DNA of 64,000 nt from NCBI RefSeq assembly GCF_900090235.1, contig NZ_LT607750.1, forward strand, positions 1,190,501 through 1,254,500, in the 5' to 3' direction. The DNA comes from Micromonospora echinaurantiaca. Its GTDB lineage: Bacteria > Actinomycetota > Actinomycetes > Mycobacteriales > Micromonosporaceae. This document shows, piece after piece, positions 7,820 through 16,897 of the stretch. The notes beneath the pieces were generated by a model that saw only the letters and a list, made by a program, of their open reading frames with translations, was not told where the DNA came from and did not search any database. The position numbers and the translations under genes are program-made. Numbering within the stretch: the stretch's first letter is position 1; each line of letters opens with the position of its first letter.

Positions 7820-8416
7820 TTAGGTCGGGAGGTCGCCGGTGAGGTAGCGCTGCACGGTGGGGGCCACGGCGGCGACCAGGGTCTCCGCCGGAGCGGAGGC
7901 GACCGGTTCCAGCCGCACCACGTGCCGCATCACGGCCAGCCCGATCAGCTGGCTGGCCACCAGCGAGCCGCGCAGCGGCAGCTCGGCCGGGTCCACGTCG
8001 AGGTGGTCGAGCACCCGGCGGAGCACCTGGGTGACCAGGAACTCGCGCAGCAGCCTGGCGGTCCACTCGTTGCTCATCGCCGAGCGCAGCAGCGCCACGC
8101 CGGCCGTGCCGGCCGGGGAGTCCCAGACGCTGAGGAAGAGGCGCACCAGCCGCTCGCCGAGACCGTCGCGGTCGCCGGCGACGATCCGTGGGATCAGCTC
8201 GCCCGGGTTGACGGGCGCGTTCATGGCGGCCAGGAAGAGCTGGTCCTTGCTGCCGAAGTAGTGGTGCACCAGGGCCGGGTCGACCCCGGCCGTGGCGGCG
8301 ATGGCCCGGATGGAGGCCCCGTCGAAGCCCCGCTCGGCGAATGCGGCGCGCGCCGCGTCGAGGATCGCTTCCCGGGTGCCCGGCTTGCCTGGTCGTCGGC
8401 CGGTCCGCCGTGCCAT
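7820..8416 (-). CDS. TetR/AcrR family transcriptional regulator
   Basis: The 198-residue protein opens with a TetR helix-turn-helix (residues about 14-60): TREAILDAARAAFAERGFDG, then ASIRAIAATAGVDPALVHHY and FGSKDQLF. The C-terminal ligand domain resembles the TetR_C_17 type often paired with ABC-2 exporters. It is the last gene of a minus-strand cluster (ATPase, permease, TetR), 96 bases after the permease. The obvious target is the cluster's own promoter, where two tandem 16-base repeats lie at 10056-10087. The ligand is unknown. Confidence 0.85.
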   Translation of the reverse strand: MARRTGRRPGKPGTREAILDAARAAFAERGFDGASIRAIAATAGVDPALVHHYFGSKDQLFLAAMNAPVNPGELIPRIVAGDRDGLGERLVRLFLSVWDSPAGTAGVALLRSAMSNEWTARLLREFLVTQVLRRVLDHLDVDPAELPLRGSLVASQLIGLAVMRHVVRLEPVASAPAETLVAAVAPTVQRYLTGDLPT

Positions 8417-8512
8417 CGCCGCCCTTCGTCCGTACTCGTCAGGTCGTCCCGGCCCGCCGGCTGGCCGGGTGTTCCCGTCCCGGCCCGCCGCCGGGGCGGG
8501 GACGGTACCGGA

Positions 8513-9268
8513 TCAGCCGCTGCGTCGCCGCAGGGTGGCCGCGGCCAGCACCAGGGCCAGCACCGCCGCCCCGCCGACCACCGCGACGTCCCGCCACATG
8601 GTGCCGGTCGGCTCGGCGTTCGCGCCGACCTCCTGCAACGCCTCGACGGCGTACGACAGCGGCAGCACGTCGCTGACCGCCTGCAACCAGCCGGCCATCT
8701 CGCCCCGGGGCACGAAGAGCCCGCAGAGCAGCAGCTGAGGGGCGACCACGACCGGCATGAACTGTACGGCCTGGAACTCGGTGCGGGCGAAGGCGCTGCA
8801 GAACAGGCCCAGCGCCACCGCGAGCACCGCGTTCAACGCGGCGATCATGATGACCAGCCCGCTGCCGCCGGCGGTGTCCAGGTCGAACAGCCAGTACGCC
8901 ACGGCCGAGGCGACGGTGGCCTGCACCGCGCCGGCCAGCCCGAAGGCGATGCCGTAGCCGAAGAGCAGGTCTGCCTTGGCCAGCGGCGTGGTGAGCAGGC
9001 GTTCCAGCGTGCCGGTGGTGCGCTCGCGGAGCATCGCGATGCTGGTCACCAGGAACATCACGATGAACGGAAAGAAGCCGAGCATGATCAGCGCGATCCG
9101 GTCGAAGGCGGACGGCTGGCCGGGCGGGGCGGGCTGGTCGGCGTACATGTAGTAGACCAGGGTGAGTAGCAGGGCCGGCACCACCAGCAGCAGGGCCACG
9201 GTACGCCGGTCGTGGCGCAGCTGGCGCAGGATGCGGCCGGTGGTGACCGCCAGGATCCTCGGGTTCAC
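8513..9268 (-). CDS. ABC-2 type exporter permease
   Basis: This 251-residue integral membrane protein has six predicted spans and an ABC-2 core (FPFIVMFLVTSIAMLRERTT, then GTLERLLTTPLAKADLLFGY). The RERTTGTLERLLTTP stretch is the family's cytoplasmic coupling segment. GTG at 9268 overlaps the TGA stop of the ATPase gene by four bases (GTGA), showing translational coupling. With the ATPase it would form a small drug, polyketide or antibiotic exporter. The ATPase contributes no membrane segment, so this gene supplies the whole channel, probably as a dimer. Confidence 0.87.
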   Translation of the reverse strand: MNPRILAVTTGRILRQLRHDRRTVALLLVVPALLLTLVYYMYADQPAPPGQPSAFDRIALIMLGFFPFIVMFLVTSIAMLRERTTGTLERLLTTPLAKADLLFGYGIAFGLAGAVQATVASAVAYWLFDLDTAGGSGLVIMIAALNAVLAVALGLFCSAFARTEFQAVQFMPVVVAPQLLLCGLFVPRGEMAGWLQAVSDVLPLSYAVEALQEVGANAEPTGTMWRDVAVVGGAAVLALVLAAATLRRRSG

Positions 9269-10038
9269 GACGTCTCCCCTCCGGCGGCGCCGGCCGTACC
9301 GCCGATGCCGGCCGGCGCGGCACCGGCCGTCTCGGACGCCCTGATCAGCCGTAGGAACGCCTCGTCGAGGTCGGCCACCCCGGCGGCGGCCCGGATGGCG
9401 TCCGGGGTGTCGTCGGCGATCAGCCGCCCCTCCCGGATGAGCAGCAGCCGGTCGCAGCGGGCCGCCTCGTCCATCACGTGGCTGGACACCAACAGGGCCG
9501 TCCCGTTCGCCGCCAGCTCGTGGAACCGGGCCCAGAGGTCGGCCCGCAGCACCGGGTCCTGCCCGACGGTCGGCTCGTCGAGGATGACCAGCTCCGGGTC
9601 GCCGACCAGGGCGCAGGCCAGCGACGCCCGGCTGCGCTGGCCGCCGGAGAGGGTGCCGACCAGCTGGGTGGCGGCGTCGGCGAGCCCGACGTCGGCCACC
9701 GCCCGGTCGGCGTCGGCCCGGCCACGCCCGTGCAGCGCGGCGAAGTAGCGCGCGTTCTCCCGCACGGTGAGGTCGGCGTAGACGCTCGGCGCCTGGGTCA
9801 GGTAGCCGACCCGGCGGCGCAGCTCGGCCGAGCCGGCGGGCCGGCCCAGCACGGTGACCGTGCCGGCGGTGACCACCTGCACCCCGACCACCGCGCGCAT
9901 CAGCGTGGTCTTGCCGCTGCCGCTCGGACCGAGCAGCCCGGTGACCGCGCCGCGCGGCACCGTGGCGCTGATCCCGTGCAGCACCCGCCGTCCGCCCCGG
10001 TCGACGACCAGGTCGCGGACGGCGATCGCGTCGTCCAT
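9265..10038 (-). CDS. ABC-2 exporter ATP-binding protein
   Basis: The 257-residue cytoplasmic ATPase has Walker A GPSGSGKTT, signature LSGGQRSRASLACALV, Walker B LVILDEPT and switch histidine SSHVMDEA. The order and spacing are typical of drug-efflux ATPases (DrrA/NatA class). ATG at 10038 was chosen for its GGGGAGG ribosome site; an in-frame start at 10077 would lie within the operator repeats. It is the first gene of the ATPase-permease-TetR operon. Confidence 0.9.
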   Translation of the reverse strand: MDDAIAVRDLVVDRGGRRVLHGISATVPRGAVTGLLGPSGSGKTTLMRAVVGVQVVTAGTVTVLGRPAGSAELRRRVGYLTQAPSVYADLTVRENARYFAALHGRGRADADRAVADVGLADAATQLVGTLSGGQRSRASLACALVGDPELVILDEPTVGQDPVLRADLWARFHELAANGTALLVSSHVMDEAARCDRLLLIREGRLIADDTPDAIRAAAGVADLDEAFLRLIRASETAGAAPAGIGGTAGAAGGETS

Positions 10039-10055
10039 CGCACACCTCCCCAAAA

Positions 10056-10087
10056 ACTCAACACCTGATGAACTCAACGCTAGATGA
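10056..10087. promoter_or_regulatory. Two adjoining 16-bp direct repeats, probable TetR operator
   Basis: Read on the plus strand, ACTCAACACCTGATGA (10056-10071) is followed at once by ACTCAACGCTAGATGA (10072-10087); 13 of 16 positions agree. The array lies 18-50 bases upstream of the exporter ATPase start, in the promoter position, and is A+T-richer than its surroundings. A head-to-tail pair of 16-mers would place two dimers on different helix faces. The TetR at the end of the operon is the likely ligand. Confidence 0.55.
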
Positions 10088-10114
10088 GATACGCCCGGCC
10101 GCGCAACGGGGGGC

Positions 10115-10145
10115 TTGACTTCGAGTGCGCTCGAACTGGAAGCCT
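10115..10145 (+). promoter_or_regulatory. MerR-type promoter with operator inside a long spacer
   Basis: A -35 hexamer TTGACT (10115-10120) and a weak -10 AAGCCT (10140-10145) are 19 bases apart. The palindrome TTCGAGTGCGCTCGAA (10120-10135) fills the spacer. A 19-20-base spacer holding a dyad is the hallmark of MerR-controlled promoters, which the regulator untwists. The predicted start of transcription falls on or next to the GTG at 10152. Confidence 0.6.
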
Positions 10146-10151
10146 GGAGCC

Positions 10152-10547
10152 GTGGACATCAGCACCCGGGAGAGCACGCTCACCGTTGGCGAGGCGGCCG
10201 AGCGGGTCGGCCTCACCACCTACACACTGCGCTGGTACGAGCAGGAGGGGCTGGTGGCCCCGGTCGGGCGGGACTCGGCCGGGCGGCGCCGGTACACCGC
10301 CGGTGACGTCGACTGGCTGTTCCTGCTCACCCGGCTGCGGCGGACCGGGATGCCGGTGCGGGACATGCGCCGCTACGCCGACCTGGCCCGCCAGGGCGAC
10401 GGCACGCTCGGCGCCCGGCGGGCGCTGTTCGAGGCGCACCGCGCCCGGGTGCTGGCGCGGATGGCCGACCTGACGGAGGACCTGAGGGTCCTCGACCACA
10501 AGATCGATGCGTACCGGCGGGCGGAGGGACGCTGCGAAGGGTCATAG
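10152..10547 (+). CDS. MerR family transcriptional regulator
   Basis: The 131-residue protein has a winged-helix MerR domain (residues about 10-78): [20 protein letters not shown] with EQEGL, then [13 protein letters not shown] coiled-coil dimer helix follows (about residues 80-125). No metal-binding cysteines sit where metal-sensing MerR proteins carry them. The class resembles the aldehyde/electrophile or drug-sensing small MerR regulators, but the inducer is unknown. GTG at 10152 was chosen because a 19-spacer MerR promoter ends seven bases upstream. An in-frame GTG at 10125 would lie inside that operator. The mRNA is probably leaderless and autoregulated. Confidence 0.83.
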   Translation: MDISTRESTLTVGEAAERVGLTTYTLRWYEQEGLVAPVGRDSAGRRRYTAGDVDWLFLLTRLRRTGMPVRDMRRYADLARQGDGTLGARRALFEAHRARVLARMADLTEDLRVLDHKIDAYRRAEGRCEGS

Positions 10548-10617
10548 GCCCCGGACCGGACACCGGGTCCGTCATCGGGCATTGCCCCTCGATCGGGGCG
10601 TACGGCACGATGATCCG

Positions 10618-11919
10618 GTGGACTACCCTCCGTCACCGGACAGTGGGTTCCTCGCGGACTGGACCGCCCGGCTGCGGGCGGCGGCCGAGCGGCCCGTCGT
10701 CGGCATCATGCTGCGCGGCAGCCACGCCCGGCGGGCCGCCACCGCACACAGCGACGTCGACGTCGACGTGCTGCTCGGCGGCGCCCCGTACGCCGCCCGC
10801 CGGGCCTACCTGGCCGAACACGGCGGCCGGCTGACCCACGTCTCGGTGGCCGCGCGGGACGTCCGGTCCTGGGTCACCCGGCTCGGCGAACCGGCCGACT
10901 GGGCGTTCGGGCTGCCGGTCGCCGCCCCCGCCCGGCTGCTCTGGGCCGACCCGCACTGGCGGCCCCGGATCGACCTGCCGGTGCTCTGCCAGCCGGCCGG
11001 CGAGCCGCAACTGGAGGAGCTGGTCGCCACCCTCGGCAAGGTCGCCGCGGCGCGGGACGCCGGCGATCACCTCGGCGTCCGGCTGGCCGCCGCCGACCTG
11101 GCCCGGCTCTGCCCGTCGGTGCTCCGGCTGGCCAACGCCTCGGTCCGGGTGGTCTCCCGCCGGGCGGCCTTCGCCGCCGCGCTCGCCCTGCCGGTGGCAC
11201 CCCCGGGCTACCGCGACGACATGCTGCTCTGCCTGGGGCTGCGCCCGGGCTCCACCGGCCAGCTCGGCGCGGCCGCGGTCCGCCTGGTCACCGGCGTCCT
11301 GCCGCTGGTCCGCCGGTACGCCGCGGAGATCGCCGAGGTGGCCGGGACGGACCTGGCCGAGGCGCTGGTCGACGGCCGGCTGGACCGCTACGTCGCCCAG
11401 CTGACCCGGCCCGCCGGCCGGCCGCCACGCCCCCGGCGGGAGTCGTCGCCGGTGCCCGCGCCGCGTGCGGGACAATGGGTCACTGTGTCCGTACCTGACG
11501 CGCCGGTGACCGGCGCCCACCCCCGCCCGAGCGGGCCGGCGGACGGCGGCCCGGCCCGCCCGTCCCGGCTCGACCCGGCCATCGCGGCCCGGCTGCGCCG
11601 TACCCCGGACGGCCTGGTCGCCGCCGTGGTCCGCGCGCACGACACCGGCGAGGTGCTGATGGTCGCCTGGATGGACGACGAGGCGTTGCACCGCACGCTG
11701 ACCACCGGCCGGGCCACCTACTGGTCGCGCAGCCGGCGCGAGTACTGGGTCAAGGGCGCCACCTCCGGGCACCACCAGTACGTCCGCTCGGTCGCCCTGG
11801 ACTGCGACGGGGACGCGCTGCTGGTCAGCGTCGAGCAGGTGGGCGCCGCCTGCCACACCGGGCACCGCAGCTGCTTCTTCACCGAGCTGCCGGTCGACGC
11901 GGCGGGGGACCGGTCGTGA
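10618..11919 (+). CDS. Nucleotidyltransferase-domain protein running in frame into HisI
   Basis: From GTG 10618 an uninterrupted frame of 433 residues starts with a nucleotidyltransferase-like domain and ends with the complete HisI enzyme. The first domain carries [20 protein letters not shown] (residues about 28-47), the GS...SDxD core of the polymerase-beta fold, and a helical C-terminal half. Such proteins transfer a nucleotidyl group or act as minimal antitoxin-like enzymes; the substrate here is unknown. A Pro/Arg-rich linker of about 40 residues (residues 260-300) joins it to HisI. No stop codon lies between the domains, so either a fusion is made or hisI is translated separately from GTG 11485. 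Sequencing error or natural stop loss are both possible. Confidence 0.6.
   Translation: MDYPPSPDSGFLADWTARLRAAAERPVVGIMLRGSHARRAATAHSDVDVDVLLGGAPYAARRAYLAEHGGRLTHVSVAARDVRSWVTRLGEPADWAFGLPVAAPARLLWADPHWRPRIDLPVLCQPAGEPQLEELVATLGKVAAARDAGDHLGVRLAAADLARLCPSVLRLANASVRVVSRRAAFAAALALPVAPPGYRDDMLLCLGLRPGSTGQLGAAAVRLVTGVLPLVRRYAAEIAEVAGTDLAEALVDGRLDRYVAQLTRPAGRPPRPRRESSPVPAPRAGQWVTVSVPDAPVTGAHPRPSGPADGGPARPSRLDPAIAARLRRTPDGLVAAVVRAHDTGEVLMVAWMDDEALHRTLTTGRATYWSRSRREYWVKGATSGHHQYVRSVALDCDGDALLVSVEQVGAACHTGHRSCFFTELPVDAAGDRS
11485..11919 (+). CDS. hisI: Phosphoribosyl-AMP cyclohydrolase
   Basis: This enzyme opens the adenine ring of phosphoribosyl-AMP in histidine synthesis, using zinc and magnesium. 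The 144-residue form from GTG 11485 carries the whole HisI domain: [20 protein letters not shown], then [14 protein letters not shown]. The metal sites are in [10 protein letters not shown] and [12 protein letters not shown] (cysteines and aspartates conserved). GACAAT lies 10 bases upstream of the GTG and could be the -10 of a leaderless promoter inside the upstream reading frame. The gene overlaps trpE by four bases (GTGA), a typical actinobacterial his-trp junction. Confidence 0.88.
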   Translation: MSVPDAPVTGAHPRPSGPADGGPARPSRLDPAIAARLRRTPDGLVAAVVRAHDTGEVLMVAWMDDEALHRTLTTGRATYWSRSRREYWVKGATSGHHQYVRSVALDCDGDALLVSVEQVGAACHTGHRSCFFTELPVDAAGDRS

Positions 11920-13469
11920 CCGACGGCCGGGTGAGCCCGGACGCGGCCACCTTCACCGCGCTCGCCGCCGACCGCCGGGTCGTTCCGGTCACCCGCCGGC
12001 TGCTGGCCGACGCGGAGACCCCGGTCGGGGTCTACCGCAAGCTCGCCGGCGGCCCGGGCACCTTCCTGCTGGAGTCCGCCGAGCAGGGCGTCGGCTCCGC
12101 CGGGCTGGCCTGGTCGCGCTACTCGTTCATCGGCGTACGCAGCAGCGCCACCCTGGTCGAGCGGGACGGCCGGGCGACCTGGCTGGGCCAGCCGCCGGCC
12201 GGGTTACCCACCACCGGCGACCCGGTGCAGGTGCTGCGCGCCACCGTCGAGGCGCTCGCCGGCCCGGCCACCGAGCCGGCCGCCGGCATGCCGCCGCTGA
12301 CCGGCGGCATGGTCGGCTACCTCGGCTACGACCTGGTCCGGCGCTTCGAGCGGCTGCCCGAGCTGACCGAGGACGACCTGAACCTGCCCGAGCTGGGCAT
12401 GATGCTCGCCACCGACCTGGTGGTGCTCGACCACTACGAGGGTTCCGCGATCCTGGTCGCCAACGCGATCCTGCCGCCGCCGGACGCGCCGGACCGGGAC
12501 GCGCAGGTGGTCGCCGCGTACCACCACGCGGTGGGCCGGCTCGACGCGATGACCACCGCGCTGTCCCGACCCATCCCGCCGATGATCTCGACGGTGGAGC
12601 GTCCGCCGGCCGGCGAGGTGCGCAGCCGTACGCCCGACGGCGGCTACCCGAAGGCGGTGGAGGCGGCCAAGGAGGCGATCCGGGCCGGCGAGTGCTTCCA
12701 GATCGTGCTGGCGCAGCGGTTCGAGCGGGAGACCCACGCCGACCCGCTCGACGTCTACCGGGTGCTGCGCACCACCAATCCCAGCCCGTACATGTACCTG
12801 CTGCGCTTCGACGACTTCGACATCGTCGGCTCGTCGCCGGAGGCGCACCTGAAGGTGACCGTCGAGGCCGGCGGGGAGCGGCGGGCGCTGCTGCACCCGA
12901 TCGCCGGCACCCGGCCGCGCGGCGCCACCCCGGCCGCCGACGCCCGGCTCGCCGCCGAGCTGCTCGCCGACCCGAAGGAGCGGGCCGAGCACGTGATGCT
13001 GGTCGACCTGGGCCGCAACGACCTGGGCCGGGTGTGCCGCGCGGGCACCGTCGAGGTGCCCGAGTTCGCCACCATCGAGCGCTACAGCCACGTCATGCAC
13101 ATCGTCTCGACAGTGGTGGGCACGCTGCGCGCCGACCGCACCGCGTTCGACGCGCTGGCCGCGACCTTCCCGGCCGGCACCCTCTCCGGGGCGCCCAAGG
13201 TGCGGGCCATGGAGATCATCGAGGAGCTGGAGCCGGTCCGGCGGGGCCTGTACGGCGGCACGGTCGGGTACTTCGGCTTCGGCGGCGACCTCGACATGGC
13301 GATCGCCATCCGCACCGCGCTGATCCGCGCCGGCCGGGCGTACGTGCAGGCCGGCGCGGGGGTGGTGGCCGACTCCGACCCGGCCGCGGAGGACCAGGAG
13401 ACCCGGAACAAGGCGGCCGCCGTGCTCGCCGCGATCGCCGCCGCCGAGACCCTGAGGCCGGCCCGGTGA
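11916..13469 (+). CDS. trpE: Anthranilate synthase component I
   Basis: The 517-residue chorismate-using subunit converts chorismate and ammonia to anthranilate, the first step of tryptophan synthesis. The N-terminal regulatory segment has the tryptophan-binding LLES motif (GTFLLESAE, residues about 47-55), so feedback inhibition is expected. The catalytic half shows [43 protein letters not shown] and [15 protein letters not shown]. The glutaminase partner TrpG is not in this window. GTG 11916 overlaps hisI. A 60-base repeat insertion follows its stop. Confidence 0.93.
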   Translation: MTDGRVSPDAATFTALAADRRVVPVTRRLLADAETPVGVYRKLAGGPGTFLLESAEQGVGSAGLAWSRYSFIGVRSSATLVERDGRATWLGQPPAGLPTTGDPVQVLRATVEALAGPATEPAAGMPPLTGGMVGYLGYDLVRRFERLPELTEDDLNLPELGMMLATDLVVLDHYEGSAILVANAILPPPDAPDRDAQVVAAYHHAVGRLDAMTTALSRPIPPMISTVERPPAGEVRSRTPDGGYPKAVEAAKEAIRAGECFQIVLAQRFERETHADPLDVYRVLRTTNPSPYMYLLRFDDFDIVGSSPEAHLKVTVEAGGERRALLHPIAGTRPRGATPAADARLAAELLADPKERAEHVMLVDLGRNDLGRVCRAGTVEVPEFATIERYSHVMHIVSTVVGTLRADRTAFDALAATFPAGTLSGAPKVRAMEIIEELEPVRRGLYGGTVGYFGFGGDLDMAIAIRTALIRAGRAYVQAGAGVVADSDPAAEDQETRNKAAAVLAAIAAAETLRPAR

Positions 13470-13532
13470 GCGCGAGCGGTGCAGCGCAGCCCGGGCCCCA
13501 CGGTGGCGAACGACAGGCCGGCCCGGTGAGCG
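13455..13532. repeat. Intergenic repeat spanning the trpE stop and next start (copy 2)
   Basis: AGGCCGGCCCGGTGAGCG occurs exactly at 13455-13472 (holding the trpE TGA) and again at 13515-13532 (holding the GTG start of the next gene). The 42 bases between resemble the element at 4327-4393 (GCGAGCGGTGCAGCGCAGC... GGCGAACGACAGG). Both copies sit exactly at a GGTGAG stop/start overlap. Confidence 0.75.
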
Positions 13533-14116
13533 GGGAGATCGAGGCGGCCGGCCGGCCGGTCGCGGGGCGGCGCGAGCTGACGTACGCGGTGCTGCTCTGC
13601 CTGGCCGGCGCGGGCCTGGCGCTGTGGGCCGCGACCCGCACCTGGTCGGTGGAGCTGGCCGCCCGGCCGGCGCCGCTGCCCCCGGTGCGCGACGCGCACA
13701 CCGGCGCGGGTCTGCTGCCGTGGCTGCCGGCGTTGGCCCTGGTCGGGCTGGCCGGCGGCGGCGCGGTGCTGGCCACCCGGGGCCGGCTGCGGCGGCTGCT
13801 CGGCGGGCTGCTGGCCGTGCTCGGGCTCGCCGTGACGGCCGGCGGCGGCTACGGACTGTCCGCGTCGTTCCCGGGCGAGGTGAGCCGGCACTGGCCGGCG
13901 CTCTGCCTGCTCGGCGGGCTGCTCGCCGCGGCCGGCGGAATGCTCACCGCGCTGCGCGGCGAGCGGTGGCCGGCGATGGGCGCCCGCTACGAACGGCCGG
14001 CCCGGAAGACGGCCACGCCGGCCGCGCCCGCCGCCGGGGCCGGGCCGGTCACCGGGCGGCGCACCACCGAGGCGTGGGACGCGCTGGACCGGGGCGAGGA
14101 CCCGACGGTCAGCTGA
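13526..14116 (+). CDS. Trp-biosynthesis-associated membrane protein (TIGR02234 family)
   Basis: The 196-residue protein has four predicted spans (about residues 15-35, 62-82, 88-106 and 120-138) and a hydrophilic C-terminal tail. TIGR02234 proteins lie beside trp genes across actinobacteria; their function is not established. Conserved features seen include the ATRTW segment after span 1 and the SFPG loop between spans 3 and 4. GTG 13526 is created by the second GGTGAG of the inserted repeat. The 3' end overlaps the convergent 85-residue gene by eight bases. Confidence 0.82.
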   Translation: MSGEIEAAGRPVAGRRELTYAVLLCLAGAGLALWAATRTWSVELAARPAPLPPVRDAHTGAGLLPWLPALALVGLAGGGAVLATRGRLRRLLGGLLAVLGLAVTAGGGYGLSASFPGEVSRHWPALCLLGGLLAAAGGMLTALRGERWPAMGARYERPARKTATPAAPAAGAGPVTGRRTTEAWDALDRGEDPTVS

Positions 14117-14366
14117 CCGGCTGGCGGTCGCGGGCGGCGGCCCGGGCGGCCGCCAGCTCCGCCACCAGGCGGTTCAGCTCGGCCCGCTGGTCGGCCCGGG
14201 CCCGGTCGGCGCAGACGGCCTCCCAGGCGTTGCCCCGCGCGGTGCGCATCCGCGCCTCGCCGACCACGGCCCGCTCCAGGGTGTGCACCACCCCGACGGC
14301 GAGCGACGCGACGGTACGGGAAATGGTGGTCAGTCCGATGCTCTGGTGGGGCCCGGCAGTACTCAT
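14109..14366 (-). CDS. Small alanine-rich hypothetical protein
   Basis: An 85-residue protein of unrecognised family starts at ATG 14366 after GGAGAG. It has a short hydrophobic N-terminal helix (TTISRTVASLAVGVVHTL) and a charged, Ala/Arg-rich helical C-terminal half that is probably coiled coil (residues about 55-80). It lies antisense within the trp cluster and overlaps the membrane-protein gene's 3' end by eight bases. No function is proposed. It could be a membrane-anchored helper or a lineage-specific gene. Confidence 0.5.
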   Translation of the reverse strand: MSTAGPHQSIGLTTISRTVASLAVGVVHTLERAVVGEARMRTARGNAWEAVCADRARADQRAELNRLVAELAAARAAARDRQPVS

Positions 14367-14756
14367 GATCTCTCCGCGCGAGGATCGTCGGCGAACGGGG
14401 TGGGCAGGCGCATCGTCGAGTCTGCCCGACGAACATGCTGGCCGGCTCACGTTTCGCGGTGGTGACCTACGCGTCAACTCTCTGTCCGGGCCCGCCACCT
14501 GCACAGGGCCGTTCGTCCTTGAGCTTCGTCACAGCCGCCCGGCGCCGCCGCGGCGGGTGCGCCCGGGCGGGATCCCGTGGTCCAATGGCGTATGGGCGAT
14601 CGTCGATGCCAACGGTGGCGCTACGTGATCTGGCCTTCACCGAAGTCGGCCATTATGCCGCAGGCCGTTCCGTGAGCCGCGCCATACCCCCACCTCCCGG
14701 CCCCGGATGGCGCCCCCTAGCATCGGCCCATGACACCCGGAGAGGGGAGTCCGTTG
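14367..14756 (+). promoter_or_regulatory. Gene-free 390-bp region with internal trp promoter
   Basis: Between the small minus-strand gene and trpC no conserved reading frame is visible. TAGCAT at 14718-14723 is a good -10, placing transcription start at about 14730 (the A of an ATG). AGGGGAG at 14743-14749 then serves GTG 14757. The -35 region is poor. No leader peptide with tandem Trp codons and no clear attenuator hairpin was seen. Confidence 0.4.
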
Positions 14757-15620
14757 GTGACTGCTGAGCATGCGCACGCGGAGGGGGACGAGGCCGGTCC
14801 GGCGGCGTCCGCAAGCGTGCTCGACGAGATCCTGGCCGGCGTGCGCGAGGACGTCGCCCGGCGACAGGAGCAGGTGCCGCTGGAGCGCATCCGCGAGCTG
14901 GCCGCCGCCGCGCCGCCGCCGCTGGACGCGTACGCGGCCCTGCGCCGGCCCGGTGTCGCGGTGATCGCCGAAGTCAAGCGCTCCTCCCCGTCCAAGGGGA
15001 AGCTGGCCGAGATCGCCGACCCGGCCGACCTGGCCGGCGAGTACGCCGCCGGTGGCGCCCGGGCGATCAGCGTGCTCACCGAGGGGCGCTGGTTCGGCGG
15101 CTCGCTGGACGACCTCGCCGCGGTCCGCGCCGCGGTGGGAGTCCCGGTGCTGCGCAAGGACTTCGTGGTCTCCAGCTACCAGGTGCACGAGGCCCGCGCG
15201 CACGGCGCCGACCTGGTCCTGCTGATCGTCGCGGCCCTGGAGCAGAACGCCCTGGTCGGCCTGCTGGAGCGGATCGAGTCGCTCGGGATGACCGCGCTGG
15301 TCGAGGTGCACGACGAGGAGGAGGCCGACCGGGCCCTGGAGGCGGGCGCGCAGGTGATCGGCGTCAACGCCCGTGACCTGCGTACCCTGGAGGTCGACCG
15401 CTCGGTGTTCGAGCGGATCGCGCCCGGCCTGCCCAGCAGCGTCGTCAAGATCGCCGAGTCCGGCGTGCGCGGTCCGCACGACCTCATCCGGTACGCCTCG
15501 GCCGGCGCCGACGCGGTCCTGGTCGGCGAGGGCCTGGTCACCCAGAAGAGCCCTCGGGAGGCGGTGGCCGAACTGGTCAACGCCGGCAACCACCCGGCCA
15601 CGCCCCGCCCGGTGCGCTGA
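14757..15620 (+). CDS. trpC: Indole-3-glycerol phosphate synthase
   Basis: The enzyme closes the indole ring of CdRP, releasing CO2 and water, in tryptophan synthesis. The 287 residues form a TIM barrel with [17 protein letters not shown] (catalytic Lys), [50 protein letters not shown], and [12 protein letters not shown] with the phosphate-binding [15 protein letters not shown] 14757 has a strong AGGGGAG site. ATG 14730 is in frame, gives nine extra residues, and would be leaderless. trpB follows after 38 bases. Confidence 0.92.
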   Translation: MTAEHAHAEGDEAGPAASASVLDEILAGVREDVARRQEQVPLERIRELAAAAPPPLDAYAALRRPGVAVIAEVKRSSPSKGKLAEIADPADLAGEYAAGGARAISVLTEGRWFGGSLDDLAAVRAAVGVPVLRKDFVVSSYQVHEARAHGADLVLLIVAALEQNALVGLLERIESLGMTALVEVHDEEEADRALEAGAQVIGVNARDLRTLEVDRSVFERIAPGLPSSVVKIAESGVRGPHDLIRYASAGADAVLVGEGLVTQKSPREAVAELVNAGNHPATPRPVR

Positions 15621-15658
15621 TCGGCGCACCGGCCGCCAGCACGGAGAGGACGATCCCC

Positions 15659-16894
15659 ATGAGCGCCGACGCCCTGGCCGCCGAGACCGGTCCGTTCCCC
15701 GACGCGGCGGGCCACTTCGGCCGCTTCGGCGGCCGGTTCGTACCGGAGGCGCTGGTCGCGGCGCTGGACGAGTTGGACGCCGCGCACCGTACGGCGATGG
15801 CCGACGAGTCGTTCCGGGCCGAGTTCGCCGCGCTGCTGCGCGACTACGCCGGAACCCCGTCGCTGCTCTACGCCGCCCGGCGGTTCTCCGCCAAGGCCGG
15901 CGCGCGGGTGCTGCTGAAGCGTGAGGACCTCAACCACACCGGCGCGCACAAGGTGCGCAACGTGCTCGGCCAGGCGCTGCTCACCAAGCGGATGGGCAAG
16001 ACCCGGGTGATCGCCGAGACCGGCGCCGGCCAGCACGGGGTGGCCGCGGCCACCGCCGCCGCCCTGTTCGACCTGGAGTGCGTGGTCTACATGGGCCAGG
16101 TCGACACCGAGCGGCAGGCGCTGAACGTGGCCCGGATGCGGATGCTCGGCGCCACCGTCGTACCGGTCACCACCGGCTCGCGGACCCTCAAGGACGCGAT
16201 GAACGAGGCGATGCGCGACTGGGTGGCCAACGTCGACGAGACGCACTACCTGATCGGCACGGCGGCCGGCCCGCACCCGTTCCCGGCGCTGGTCCGCGAC
16301 TTCGTCCGGGGCATCGGCGACGAGGCCCGGCAGCAGTGCCTCGACCTCACCGGCGCGCTGCCGGACGCGGTCACCGCCTGCGTCGGCGGCGGCTCCAACG
16401 CGCTGGGCATCTTCCACGCCTTCGTCGGCGACCCGGACGTGCGGCTGTACGGCTTCGAGGCCGGCGGCGACGGGGTCGCGACCGGCCGGCACGCGGCCAG
16501 CATCACCGGCGGCTCCACCGGCGTGCTGCACGGCACCCGCACCTACGTGCTCCAGGACGCCGACGGGCAGACCTGCGAGTCGCACTCGATCTCCGCCGGC
16601 CTGGACTACCCGGGCGTCGGGCCCGAGCACGCCTGGCTGCACGACACCGGGCGGGCCACCTACGCCCCGGTCACCGACGACGAGGCGATGGCCGCGTTCG
16701 AGCTGCTCTGCCGTACCGAGGGCATCATCCCGGCGATCGAGAGCTCGCACGCGCTGGCCGGCACCCTGAAGATCGCCCCCAAGCTCGCCGCCGACCTGGG
16801 CCGCGAGCCCACCATCGTGGTCAACCTCTCCGGGCGGGGCGACAAGGACGTGCACACCGCCGGCAACTACTTCGGCGTCCTCGACAAGGAGTGA
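15659..16894 (+). CDS. trpB: Tryptophan synthase beta chain
   Basis: This PLP enzyme condenses indole with serine to make tryptophan. The 411 residues match TrpB1. The cofactor lysine is Lys98 in [25 protein letters not shown] contacts indole, and [14 protein letters not shown] is the phosphate-binding glycine loop. NLSGRGDKD closes the domain near the C-terminus. GGAGAGGA precedes ATG 15659. trpA starts three bases after its stop, so the two subunits are probably made together and pass indole through the alpha-beta tunnel. Confidence 0.95.
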   Translation: MSADALAAETGPFPDAAGHFGRFGGRFVPEALVAALDELDAAHRTAMADESFRAEFAALLRDYAGTPSLLYAARRFSAKAGARVLLKREDLNHTGAHKVRNVLGQALLTKRMGKTRVIAETGAGQHGVAAATAAALFDLECVVYMGQVDTERQALNVARMRMLGATVVPVTTGSRTLKDAMNEAMRDWVANVDETHYLIGTAAGPHPFPALVRDFVRGIGDEARQQCLDLTGALPDAVTACVGGGSNALGIFHAFVGDPDVRLYGFEAGGDGVATGRHAASITGGSTGVLHGTRTYVLQDADGQTCESHSISAGLDYPGVGPEHAWLHDTGRATYAPVTDDEAMAAFELLCRTEGIIPAIESSHALAGTLKIAPKLAADLGREPTIVVNLSGRGDKDVHTAGNYFGVLDKE

Positions 16895-16897
16895 CTG

